This document shows, in pieces, positions 44,101 to 55,030 of a stretch of DNA of 64,000 nt (position 1 is its first letter; each line of letters opens with the position of its first letter). The position numbers and the translations under genes are program-made. Source of the stretch: Mesostigma viride. Lineage: Eukaryota > Streptophyta > Mesostigmatophyceae > Mesostigmatales > Mesostigmataceae. The notes under the pieces were generated by a model that had not been told where the DNA came from, ran no database searches, and saw only the letters and a program-made list of their open reading frames with translations. The stretch spans positions 1,910,924 to 1,974,923 of the forward strand of contig RPFO01000065.1 of NCBI GenBank assembly GCA_009746045.1, written 5' to 3'.

Positions 44101-47100
44101 TTTGCGTATTTTTTGCGTTTTGCGTATTTTTTGCGTATTTTTTTGCGTATGAACCGTGTTCGAAGTAGCTTCTGGCATCATTTTGGACGGCACGTGGAGC
44201 CGGAACTAGACTGAGGCGACCTGTAACTCCGCGACAAATAAACGGGCGTGCAGGTGCCAAGCTGGCCGTGTACGAATGTACTTTTACATGCATTGCTGCA
44301 GATTGATCTTGCTGCGTGTCGGACTACAGTAAGGTCTAGGAGACGAAGGACGAGGAAATTAGGTGACGATGTTATGTTGTCTGCCAACAAGGGCGCGCAT
44401 CTGGCACCTAAAATTTAATCGTAGCACAATTGACATCCAGGCACCATGGCTAGCGACGGTGATGGTGCGGGTCTATGGAACACGATGATGATGGGGCTTA
44501 CGAGATGCAGGCCGTATTCGAGACTGTCTGGACACACATCGTGAAAGAACAGACTCTCAACAAGAAAGGGCAGCCGACAGGTAACTAAAAGCTCAGTGAC
44601 GTGCACACTTTTGGATGCAAAATTCTCGGGTTCTACCACCCGAGCAAGGCTACCACCCGAGCAAGGCTAGCACCCGCCATATCATGGGCGCCACGTATGC
44701 GAAGGAGGCAAGAGTGAGCGAGTGCAAGAGGCCGCCGGAGGCATTGCGTCGCAGGCTGCGGGGTATTTGGTGTGACTCGCGATGCACATAAATGCCTTAT
44801 TTAGCCATGCCGGCTGCTGCTAGCCAGCCACCGTACCATATGTGTTAATGGTTTAGGGAAGCTGGGTCAGGTTGCTGGCATGCATGGTATCCTGCACGCT
44901 AGCCACATTGTTGGCAGCCCGCATGGATTCTTGCTTCATGTAGATCAATATTGCATGGTGGCCTACCACGAGTAGGCAAGATGTCTGTTTCTGGCACAAC
45001 GTCTTATTACTTTTGGCAAGTTGGCCAACTGACCGTGTGCTGCATTTCAGTCTTAGTATATAGCAATGCCATGCTGCCAGAGATGACGTGGTTTTCAGTT
45101 CAACCTACAGTAATGGTGGCAGCAATCTCTATACCTCTGCAAGTGTCAATGTGCATGCATATCTACTTGTGTTATTATCCTTTTCAGGTGTGCACTGATT
45201 GTGCATACAACTTTGTCATGGTGTGCTTTTAACAGACTTAAGGTGAGGGTCCTATGCCAGACCCCCCAAAACCATAATATGGAATAACATGCAAAGCTGG
45301 CCTTGGGGCACCCAAACTATGATTTTGCCATGTAAATGGGATGTGTGGGGGTCCATCCCACCCACTGAGGGGGGGTATATACCCCTTTTAGTGACCGGTA
45401 TTACGCAAAAACGGACAAAAGACGCTACTCTAGGGGCATATCCCCTAGGACAATGGGGGCACAATTACTCATGTTTCAATATATTCCCATATAAAATCGT
45501 ATATGGTGAGGTTGCCTACCTAATTGGAGCCCCGGAATGATGAGTATTATTGAAGTTATTAATTTTTCCCTAAAAACCGTACTTTTTAAGGCTGAAAAAA
45601 ATAAATCAAATCAAATGCACACATTTAGAGCCTGGGGAGATATACACAAATACTACACATATCGACAATTAATGCCACAAAATCTGAGCTCATTCTGAGT
45701 ACAAACGTAGAAGTTATAGCGTTTGGCAGTTTGCCACCTGTGCTGACGCTAAGGAAGGCACTAGTGAGTATTAAGGCACACTAACACTTCCTATGCCATC
45801 CAAAAGGCTCCTGACCATGCCCAATTTGACCACAATGTACAAGGAGGTGGCTGGGCACGTCATGTGCCCTTGCCTTACCTCGACACGGGCAACCTGTTGC
45901 GTGTGTGCACAACAATGAGGCAGGTAGCTCTACATGCCTAGCCAACACTTCTTATGCATATTCCAGGTTTATGGTGTGGGCATCATCCCAAAACCAAGCT
46001 GTCCGAATTCAAACACACCCTGGAAAGCCATATCCACTAATTGCCCAACCAAGGGTAACAACAGACAGTCGACAGAGAAAGCATAAGTATCATACATGCT
46101 GCTTGCCAAGGCTTCTTACCATGGTTACCTTGCCTTCCTAGCATATGAATTAGGGCTCTCCCATTTTAGTGGGAGAAAGGCCAACAAGACGACGATAACC
46201 CCTACCTACATGCAGTTCCACCCATGCAGTATGCCCCTCAGAACAACCACTGCCACCTTTCTTTCCAGCGCAATTGTTTGCCAAGAAACAACCTCAAGCT
46301 TGTGTGCCTCTAACCACAATGAAGCCGCTGCTAAGAAAGGCTGCGTCAATATTCACACAAAACTGAGTGCTGTTAGCAATCTCCTTCCAAGAAACCACTC
46401 AGCAAATCCCTTACAACTTGACGGCATGCCACGGCTCACGCTTTGACACGTCCCAGCCATGCAACGTACATACAAAACACTAAAAGGTGCCAGAAATCTG
46501 GCGATGCGCAGCACGGAATGGCATTCTACCTGGCCCTAACTGCACGGAAAGAAGCCGAAAACTTGCGTTGATAACCCATAAAGGAAGCGAAGCATCCATA
46601 GGGTGACGCTGAGCACACGATCGTACCATTACCGGCGTTGTCCTTCGCCCAGCGGCGCAGGAAAGAACAACCTTCCATGGAATAATAAGACGCGCATCCC
46701 GCGAGCCTGGAGAGTGTCTTACCGATCATGAAGGAAATCTTGCCGAAACCCAGCAATTTTTTTAAAGCTTTACCAATAACAATTTAAACGCATCCTTGAC
46801 GCTAGGTAAAGCCCATAAAACCTGACAATCACCGCCGCCAGCGTGCATTCTAACTTATTCCTCTCGACGAAAACTTCAGATTGGACCCCCGTGGCGATGG
46901 TCATCAATAAAATCATCGACACTGCAAAAAACGCGAACTCCGCTAAGAAGTAATATCATAAACTTGTCGTCTTTAAGATTAGCACAGTTTCTCTGCATTC
47001 CGCGAGCTATCTTTTTCTACTCTGCCTGAAAGCACGTCGCCATGGCCAGCTCCGGTAGGGGTGCGCGCACCGTGCACCACTTTTTCACGGTACGGACGGG

Positions 47101-47400
47101 TACCGCGAATTTTTTCGGCGCCAAAAAATTCGCGCCGGGACCGTCACCTTAACAATTAAACAGGACAATGCTTGTACTTGTAAGCAGCAACGGTAATAAT
47201 GCCAATGTCATGAGATGATGTGTCACATATAGGCATGCGGTGCATTGCAAGAACACAAAGAAAACATGCCTGATTGGTCAGAATGTTGAGGAACCCCCTG
47301 AACCATTAAAAAAACAGCATTTTCAAGAGTCACCGTACGATTTGCGTATAATACCCCGTACGAGCGTATTATACCCAATACCCATGGGCCCCGTCTTGAA
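44101..47400. other. no gene recognised
   Basis: A short TTTTGCGTA tandem repeat lies at 44099-44152. The remaining open frames (up to 116 codons) have no domain support. Confidence 0.4.
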
Positions 47401-47402
47401 AC

Positions 47403-47490
47403 GAGCCACGAGCCACGAGGTAGCCATGGCTGACGGCGGCGCTCATAACTTTCACGTTTGAGCACCGAATTTAGTCGTGAATATCACAAT
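47403..47490. repeat. inverted copy partner of 59721-59802
   Basis: About 80 bp (GAGCCACGAGGTAGCC through TTTAGTCGTGAATATC) recur almost exactly in the opposite orientation at 59721-59802. It adjoins the ORF1 copy that starts at 47485 and may be part of the 5' untranslated region of that element. Confidence 0.7.
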
Positions 47491-47552
47491 CGCTTCGTCT
47501 TTCTAAGACGCACATGCTGATATAATTTTCCGACGCTATTACGCAATATACG

Positions 47553-48957
47553 ATGAGCAAACGCCCATCGACGCAACGCAGCCTGACTGACGGCTGCGCT
47601 CGGCAATGAAAATACGTCTGCAGCTTCGGCTGCAGCTTCGCCATCAGGTCCGGCAGGCGGCAGTGACACTAGCCGCGCACTGGTAGTCGCCCAGCACCCT
47701 CCTGGGCTTCATGCCTCGCCCTCAGCCTCGCCTGATCCCAAGCGCAGTCGCTCAGACGAACCTGGCTGGTCTGAGCGAGATTTTGACGTTGATCGGCTTT
47801 TTGCCACCTTCGACATCAACAGGCTTGCCTTTTTCGAAATGCCACGCCATAAGTTACTGGAGCTCGTGTTTTACGGGTCCCACGCCTCACTGCTGGCCCT
47901 GTGCGAGCAGTTCCATTCCAGAACCCACCTTTTCCGCAACGGAGCTGACGGCAAGTTTTCCGATCGCGCAGCTGACGCCCCCACTTCGGCCAATATGGCC
48001 GGCTGGCCTCGCCCCCGCCTTCAGCTCGCAGCTCTCTTTACCATCACTAAGCGCTCGGCCTTCGACCTTTTGCAACCCTGCCCCGTTACCGAAGCCACCT
48101 TCCTCCGCCACCTCCACGACGCCTTCTCACAGCACGTGTCGCCCATTGCTGCCAATGTGCGCACGCTGGCTGCTGAGCTCCCCACCATCCCCACCGCCAC
48201 CGCCGCCCTCCTCGCCTCCAGCCCCCCCCCCCCCTTCGCCTCCACCGACTCCATCACCGCCCAGCTCCGCGACATCGACCAGCGTCTTAAGGACAACGCC
48301 ATTGCTATCGAGGTTCTGCAGAACACCGCAGGCCTCACCGCCCAGGCGGTGAAGGACATTGCCGCCAAGCCAGCCCCGGCTGGCCTGGCCGGCGATGCTC
48401 CTCCCATCACCACCTGGGCGGACATGCTTAAGCAACACACCACCTCCACCACCTCCGCCGTCGCAGCCCAGCTCCAACGGCAGACGCTTGACCTCCGCGA
48501 GGAGGCCGAGCTCGCCAAGCGCAGCCTCAACGTCATTGTCAAGAATCTCAAGATGGAGGAAGGTGAGAATTCCGAGAAGCTTGCGCGTGCTTTTGAGAGA
48601 GAAATCCTTGATCGCATGGGCCTTACTGGTGAGATCGAGCTGGCCGCCCACCGCCTTCCCCGCGCGCGGGGTAAGGCAGGGCCGCCCCCGCTCCTTCTCA
48701 CCTTTAAGACCCCGGCGGACAAGATTTCTTTTCTCAGACGCCGCAAGCGGCTCGAGAAGAGTCACTCTCTTCACCCTTGACGACGACTTGACCCTGGCGC
48801 AGCAACAACGGCGACGGGAGCTATGGCCGACCTACCTCCAGCTCCGGCAGACCAAGGCGGGCCAGCCGGTGTACTGGAAGTGGGCGGCCATCTACGTCGG
48901 CCACAAGCCCTGGCAGGCGACCCCCGCGGCCCCAGCGACTCCAGCAGCCCCAGCTTA
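47553..48957 (+). pseudogene. probable non-LTR retroelement ORF1 (RNA-binding type), frameshifted
   Basis: The ancestral frame starts at the ATG at 47553 (MSKRPSTQRSL). It is shifted by a 4-bp insertion near 47585 relative to the inverted copy and then runs open to 48780. A +1 shift near 48755 leads into a last segment ending at 48957. The order is: Ala/Ser/Pro-rich N-terminus, conserved block LLELVFYGSHASLLALCEQF, Ala-rich and coiled-coil-like helices (IDQRLKDNAIAIEVLQNTAG), then SLNVIVKNLKMEEGEN..., an RRM-like region with PPPLLLTFKTPADKISFLRR. The C-terminus is LTLAQQQRRRELWPTYLQL. This resembles ORF1 proteins of L1-type elements, which bind element RNA. No reverse transcriptase or endonuclease ORF follows. 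The assignment rests on pattern only. Confidence 0.5.
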
Positions 48958-48959
48958 GG

Positions 48960-49435
48960 GGAATACAGCAGTAGTAGTGTAGAATAGATAGACCGTGGCC
49001 ATGTGCATGTACGCCTCCTAGAGGCCCTATTCCAGCTAAGCCACGCGCTTTATTTAATCATGTACATGTGTGCCTATGATGAGCCACCCTCCAGCTAGAT
49101 GATGCCTAGCTTTATTTAGTTATGCTGTGCCCATGCAGGGAGTACCTCTCTGCTGAGACGCCATGCCCTAGCTTCTTTGTATATAGCTATGCTGATCTTC
49201 CCCCCCATGACAGGCTCCCCCTTCGCTGGGCATAGCTTGAAGATCATGGGGATGCACGTGCCCTGGTGCACCTAGAGCAAGGGTCCTTTACATCCCCACC
49301 CTTGCAGGAAGTAGCTTAGGATGTATGATAGGCCATATGCCCCCTCTCAAGGGCTATGTGCTACATATACTCCCAACGGAGTTATGTTACAATTCAATTC
49401 AATTCAATTCATGGGCCCCGTACGATTGCGTATTG
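48960..49435. other. spacer between inverted ORF1 copies
   Basis: No gene seen. Contains an AATTC pentamer repeat at about 49391-49411. Confidence 0.5.
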
Positions 49436-49436
49436 C

Positions 49437-50134
49437 GTATGCCTGTTCACTGGGTGGGGAGCTCAGCAGCCAGCTTACGACCCAAAGCTTGCATTTCGCA
49501 AGCGAGGGGCGTCACGTGCTGTGGAGGCGGAGGAGGGCGAATTCGGTCAAGGGGACGGGTTGCCAGAGGTCCGCGGAACAGCGTTGAAGGATGGAAAAGA
49601 GGGCGGCAAGCTGAAGGCGCGGTCGCGACCAGCCAGACAGGTCAGCCGAGCGGAGCTGAAACTGGCCGTCAGACTGGCTGCGGAAGCATTTGTGGCGTTG
49701 GAGGCGCTGGCACAGGTCAAGAAGGGAGGCATACGACCCATAAAACAGGAGCTCCAGTATCCGGATGTGTGGCCTGTCGAAATAGCCGGGTCTGTTGACG
49801 TCGAAGGTGGAAATTAACTCGTCAACGTCAAAGTCGACATCAGACCAGCTAGGTTCGGTTGGGCGGCTGCGTTTGGGCTCGGGCGAGGCTGAAGGCGAGG
49901 CAGGAAGCCCGGGAGGGGGCTGGGCGACCACCAGTGCGCGCTGCCCTAGTGTCACCGCTGCCTGCCGGACCTAGCTGAGGGCGAAGCTGCAGCCGGAGCT
50001 GCAGACGCATTTTCATTGCCAAGCGCAGCCGTCAGGCTGCGTTGCGTCGATAAGCGTTTGCTCATCGTATATTGCGTAATAGCGTCGGAAAATTATATCA
50101 GCATGTGCGTCTTAGAAAGACGAAGCGATTGTGA
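49437..50134 (-). pseudogene. second, truncated copy of the ORF1 element, inverted
   Basis: Matches the first ~700 bp of the 47485-48190 element on the opposite strand, including the upstream untranslated part (TCGTCTTTCTAAGACGCACA), the ATG at 50065 and the LLFYGSYASLLDLCQRL block. Stops interrupt the N-terminal part, and an open piece of 147 codons remains (49955-49512). It lacks the RRM-like half, so the 3' portion is missing, the reverse of the usual 5' truncation of non-LTR copies. Confidence 0.6.
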
Positions 50135-51329
50135 CACATCAGTCCGGCGCCGCGCCTTGCACGCCCCGGTAATTCCCGCGCGAAAGTTGACGAAATTCGG
50201 TGCGCGCGTACGTGCAATGTTGACTGAAATTCGGTGTGCACGGCTATGGTAGCTGAAAATTTATTGCTCACGGAATACGAAGCCATTGTGTACCGGATTT
50301 CGCTTGTTCGAACGGCATTGTCATAGGGAAAAATAATATTCACAAAAAAACTCGCGACACGCTGCTGTATTGGGTGTGAACGAGGACAAGGACGCAGTTG
50401 GCGCAGTTTTTGCTCGCCGTCCGACCAGCCCCGTGCATCTTTAAGGTAAGGTCTCATTGCCCAAACTACTTGACGGTGGAAGCGAACACGTTCTACCAGT
50501 TCCTAACATCATTTCAAAGAAACCCAGCGATGGATTTCCCTTAATTTTGCGTTTCCGATTTTTACGCCCCTTCCGCGAAAAAGTGAGAATTATAGGAGCG
50601 CTGACAGGGGCAACACTGCATGTCGTGCTTTTAATCGCTTTTACGTCTTTTCTTGCAGCTATATGACTTCCCTTGGGCGCAGCAACATCGCCCGGTGTTT
50701 ATCCTGCGTGCGGGGCTTGCTCGCCCCGTCCGGAGTGTGCTCGGGGTGCGGGAAAAACCACAGCTACTGGTTTATAACGTCGACAACCGCCCATTTTCTG
50801 GTCATTAACCGGCGTATTCTTGTGGTTTAAGTTGGTTGGAGACCCATCCAGGGTCCACATGGGTCCTCAGAGATAGAGGATCTTGTACAGATTACTACAA
50901 TATACTTTATTGTAGTATTGGGCCAATGGCTGTACTTCACTAGTACTCGCCAATGCATGGGATAACGCCACGTAGAATGTGTGGGCGTCTCCCAGGCCTC
51001 CACGTCACCGGCTGGTCAAGGGCCGGTGTAGTCCTGTCAATAGGACTGAGCCGACTATCGGCCTATCATGTATGCGCATCTGCCTTGGTACCTCCTAGAG
51101 GATTCTAGAAGTATCTAACACGCGGCATGCACTGAACTACATGGAATGCATGTCCACGTAGGATATTCAGCAAGACTGATGAGGGTGCCAAGCGCAACAG
51201 GTTCTTATGCGCAACGAAGACGAACTATGCAAAAACAACAACAACGTATGAGAACAATAAACACAACGTTCATTTCATGCTTTCTGATTTATATCGCATT
51301 CCATTTATTTGCAACTTGTATTCATTTCG
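50135..51329. other. region upstream of gag in retrotransposon copy 2; LTR not identified
   Basis: The 5' LTR and leader of copy 2 should lie here, but I find no sequence repeated downstream of pol that would define an LTR. No other gene recognised. Confidence 0.4.
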
Positions 51330-52573
51330 ATGTCTTCGGACGATGATCTTTCAGAGCCGAGGTCTGGCCCTGGTGAGCACGGACCGGCTCAGTTTTCTGT
51401 CGACCCTGGCCCAGGCGAGCACAGGGATGACAATAAAGATATGTCCGACCAGCCCCGGGAGGAGGGCTGCGGGCAGGGAAGTACTATAGTAGTGACAACC
51501 AGCGTGCGCGTGATAAGGTGCTTCGGCGAGAGACCTTGCTTCAGGAGGCGAAGCTGCTGTCGGCAATCAAGAAATGGGTTCCAGCCCCGCTGGTACCTGG
51601 TGCTATTCAAGCAGACCGGGATCGCTTTGTAACCTCTCTTGGGCCGTTTTTCCGCAGGCTCGCGGGCAACCGAGACATCATTCCGGACTGGCTGGAGTTT
51701 CTTCGTGGAACTCCGCTGGGAGACCGCGAGAAAAACCACCCAGAGTGGATTTCGCTGCTGGATAGAGCACAGCGTCTGCGGTGGTCGCCGTTCGAGTTTC
51801 TGCGCCGAGCGAGGGAGACTTTTCTTCGTTCTATCACTACCAAAACCTGCGACGAGATCGAGGAATTTGTAGATGCAAAGCCAAAGCCCGGGCAGACCAT
51901 CATCGAGCACCTCAACTCTTACTACGACACGCTGGAGAAGCAGGGGCTCCGGTGGCCTGACGAGGCGGTGAATCTCCGATGGATCCAAAACTGTGCTTTA
52001 TCCGAATCCGAGAAGCGGAATATGGTCGCCAACTGCCGCGGTTACCTGAGCGACACTCACCGATGCAGAGCTCACCTCAAGGAGCTCCTGACGAACCAAA
52101 CCCGTGTTTCCAAAGAAGGAGGTGCCGCGGAGGTGCCTCGTGTCGCCATGGTGATGGAGCAGCAACGGGAAATCTTCTGCTACAACTGCGGGCAGCCCGG
52201 GCACACACGCCGCGCATGTAAGGGTAAGGTTGTCGCTAATTCTGAGTGCTTCCCTCCCTGCACTTTCTGTAATAGGACTAACCATCTGGCTAAGGATTGC
52301 TACTTTCGCAAGTGCAAGTCTTGTGGCAATTCTGGTCATGATGCGTCTGCCTGCAGGAGTAAGGCTGGCGCTGGACCCAAGGATACCCAGATGGAGGTCC
52401 TCAAGCTGCTGCAGCAGATCTCCCAAGCCGTCAAGAGCGGTGCCCTTCGTGGTGGTGACGCTTCTCAGCCGCGTGGTGGTGACGCTTCCCAGCCGCGTGG
52501 TGGTGATGCTTCTCAGCCGCGGGGTGGCAATAACTCTCATGGCCGCAAGAGGAAGCAGCAGCAGAAAAACTAG
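51330..52573 (+). CDS. gag: Gag polyprotein, copy 2, with three zinc knuckles (one frameshift)
   Basis: Starts at the ATG at 51330 (MSSDDDLSEPRSGPGEHG). The frame shifts by -1 around 51475-51485, next to a GGG run, and continues open to the TAG at 52571-52573. The middle is a helical Gag domain (SAIKKWVPAPLVPGA; FFRRLAGNRDIIPDWLEFL; FVDAKPKPGQTIIEHLNSY). The C-terminal third has three CX2CX4HX4C zinc knuckles between about 52175 and 52365 (CYNCGQPGHTRRAC, CTFCNRTNHLAKDC, CKSCGNSGHDASAC), then three tandem GGDASQPR repeats and a basic KRKQQQKN tail. Copy 1 Gag has one knuckle, so the two are related but not identical families. Confidence 0.8.
52562..52573 (+). promoter_or_regulatory. candidate -1 frameshift site at gag/pol junction of copy 2
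   Basis: In the gag frame the last codons read CAG AAA AAC TAG. The pol frame lies at -1 and is open from just before this stop to 53592, so slippage on AAA AAC would fuse Gag to integrase. A possible downstream stem pairs CCCCTAC (52597-52603) with GTAGGGG (52660-52666). The heptamer G AAA AAC is not an ideal XXXYYYZ, and the other shifts in this element are also -1, so simple decay is a real alternative. Confidence 0.35.
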
Positions 52574-53730
52574 ATGATCCTCTCTGTTTATATAACCCCT
52601 ACAGCGTCCTCATGGACGTTGATGAGAGTGGTTTCATGGCAGATGAGGCCTGCCAGGTGGTAGGGGCTCCAGCAGTAACCCCTACTGACCGTAAAGCTGC
52701 CCCAGTGAGCAGCAGTAAAAATGCCCCTGTTTGTGGCATTCCTATCCATGCCTGGATTAAAAAGAGTACCCCAGAGGGAACTCTTTCTGTAAATAATACA
52801 TGTGGATCTGCTCCTGGTTGTAGACAGATGCCACACGGTGTTGCCCAGGTGAGCAACATATCTGTGAACAATACATGTGGTGCAGCTCCTGGTTGTAGCC
52901 AAGCACCCATTGATATTGTTAACAGTCAAGCTCCTCAGAGCAATAATCCTTGTTATATTGATAATAAAAACTTGGACTCTTGCTCTGCCAGGAACGTGGA
53001 TGATCGTCCATGTCCTGAAGAGCCTGAGCCTAATGATTGTATTAATCTTAGGACTCTGGCTAAGAGTTTGCATGATGCCTGTGGCCATGGAAACAATGCC
53101 ATTAGGCTTGTTCAAGCCATTAATAACAAGGCTCTCTGGCAGGCTTATCAAGACGTCAGAGAACATTGTGTGTGCCAATTGTGTGCTAACAAGCCTTCCA
53201 AACGTCATGCAAAGCATCCTGCAGATGGTAGAGGTAATCTACAAGCTGATATCCTCTACTTCACCAATTACAGGCAGTTGCCTTACTTGGTGCCTGTGGA
53301 TGAATGGTCAGGCTACATTGGAATTGAACCTATGGCAGCAATGGATGAGAATACGCTCCATGCCGCTGTTCTTGTTATTCTGCAGAAGTTTGCAGTTATT
53401 CACAAGCTGCAGATGGACTTGCAGTTCAACTGCCTGACCAAATACTCTGATCTGCCTTTCCTAAGGATTGTGGGTCGTGAAGATCACCAAGCCCAAGGCA
53501 AGGTTGACAGATATATACAGGAGCTCCCAGTTATCGGGTTTTTCCTTATGTTGCATGCCTATCTCACCTCCGTAATCTATCATTCTCAATGAAGATATAT
53601 ACAGGAGCTTAAGAAGTTGGTAATATCCGGGGATTATCCTGAGATGTTTAAACCAACTTTTGCTGTCAGGTGTTTGGGTGCTGCAAAAGTGGAAAACACC
53701 ATGAACAACCGTTTTCATACTTCAAGGTGC
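52574..53730 (+). pseudogene. integrase region of copy 2, interrupted
   Basis: The frame opens before the gag stop, with its first ATG at 52612, and reaches a TGA at 53590-53592. It holds the integrase zinc domain at about 53060-53200 (LAKSLHDACGHGNNAIR and CVCQLC) and the catalytic core (QADILYF, VDEWSGYIGIEP, QMDLQFNC, GKVDRYIQE). The third acidic residue is Asp (VDR) where copies 1 and 3 have Glu. An 84-bp duplication flanked by two copies of AGATATATACAGGAGCT (53509 and 53593) introduces the stop. The same frame then continues with ELKKLVISGDYPEMF before shifting near 53710. Confidence 0.75.
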
Positions 53731-54110
53731 GTGGTGTTCCACGGCTGGTCTCACCTCGTGGACTAGCAGGTGGCCTCTACCCTGATGACATCATGCAGGC
53801 ATGGAGTAAGCAGAGGTGGGCACAGTATGCTCATCCCTGTGAAAAGGATAAACAGAGAGGAGAATCATTAAAATTTAAGGCACTGGGAGACCAGGTGATC
53901 TTCCACAAAGAAAATGCTCCTGGTAAACGTGGTTATTGGCAGGGTCCAGGGACCATAACCTCAGTTGACCTGGAGATGAAAACTGCTGATGTGGTCTGGA
54001 ATGGGACCACTTATCATCTGGCTTGGAATAGATTGAAGAGAGATCCAATGAACGTTCAAGAAAATCCCCTGGAAATATGGCCCCTGAAGAGGCACTTGGA
54101 TCTCCCAATC
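53670..54110 (+). pseudogene. integrase C-terminal domain of copy 2
   Basis: Continues integrase in another frame (-1). The recognisable part is GVPRLVSPRGLAGGLYPDD, then GDQVIFHKENAPGKRGYWQG and WNGTTYHLAWNRLKRDP, matching KRGSWHDGVVTR and HRLSWSKIRPR of copy 1. It represents the basic DNA-binding end of integrase. The frame changes again by -1 near the CCCC run at about 54067. Confidence 0.65.
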
Positions 54111-55030
54111 TTTCCTGTCCACCTTTGGCCAGTGAACAGGCTGGACTCCAACTACCAGAAAGGGCGGCCTCCCATCAACTGGAGCCTACTACTCAGCAAG
54201 CTCAGCCTAAGACATTGACTGGGATATCACAGGATGATATGGATGAAGCTGACTTGTTGGATAATAGGGTGTCTGATCAGCACCGGAAGCTCCGGCCGTT
54301 GGAACATGGGCTTGAGACCCCTGGGCAGGTGGATAACATATTTCAGTCTGAACAGCCAAAGCTTGGATCCAATTACCCTGGTAATAAGCCATTGCCCTTG
54401 GAGACTGATGGGATTCCAGCCCAAGGAAGACAAGCTGAGGAGGGGTTGTCCAGGTTGAACACTCAGCTCGGCAAGAGAGGCAATCCTCAAGAGCTTCGGG
54501 ATATTGTAAAGAAGCTCAAGCCCTCACTAAAGATTGCCAAAATAACTTCTCTTCTAGAGAAGGGCATGGACCTTGATGGCTTTGATGTGGATACCAAAGC
54601 AGAGGTCTCTGTCACCTCGCCCTTTAATGCTTTGCTGGATAAGTATTCCCTTGAACCCAGTCCATGGACTATTGTCCAAGACTTTGCGGGTAACACTGAT
54701 CATCAAGTTCTTGGGAATATCACTATCCCATTCTTGGGTGAGTCTTTGACACTTTGTGTTGTTGATGGCTATAAGGGACCCACTCTCATTGGCCAGCCAT
54801 TCTTGGTGACTCCCGGTGTTACCATTGTTGATGGCCCCAATAACACAAAGAGTCTCCTAAAAACCCATTGTGACCCAATTCCTCTGGAATCATTCAGATG
54901 TCTCTTGCCTCTTGAAATGTTCCAGAAGGCAAATTGGAAGACCGCCTGTGTCGGTTCAATAAAAGGAGCAGAATGGGGAAGGGATATACCCCCAGCTTCT
55001 GAGCTGGTAGAACCGCCCAGCTCAGTGTGA
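54077..55030 (+). CDS. linker and aspartic-protease-like domain of copy 2
   Basis: An open frame of 317 codons. The first ~160 residues are a polar, low-complexity linker. The protease-like domain begins about residue 170 with FDVDTKAEVSVTSP, includes HQVLGNITIPFLGESL and ends with GPTLIGQPFL. This parallels MEIDTNAQVSV...VILGQNFL in copy 1. It lies after integrase and directly before reverse transcriptase. The frame ends with a stop overlapping the start of the reverse transcriptase frame by 4 nt, another -1 step. Confidence 0.7.
   Translation: MAPEEALGSPNLSCPPLASEQAGLQLPERAASHQLEPTTQQAQPKTLTGISQDDMDEADLLDNRVSDQHRKLRPLEHGLETPGQVDNIFQSEQPKLGSNYPGNKPLPLETDGIPAQGRQAEEGLSRLNTQLGKRGNPQELRDIVKKLKPSLKIAKITSLLEKGMDLDGFDVDTKAEVSVTSPFNALLDKYSLEPSPWTIVQDFAGNTDHQVLGNITIPFLGESLTLCVVDGYKGPTLIGQPFLVTPGVTIVDGPNNTKSLLKTHCDPIPLESFRCLLPLEMFQKANWKTACVGSIKGAEWGRDIPPASELVEPPSSV

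Noticed and set aside
46096-46446. 116-codon forward open frame
   Set aside because: No domain, no codon bias visible, and overlapping frames of similar length exist nearby.
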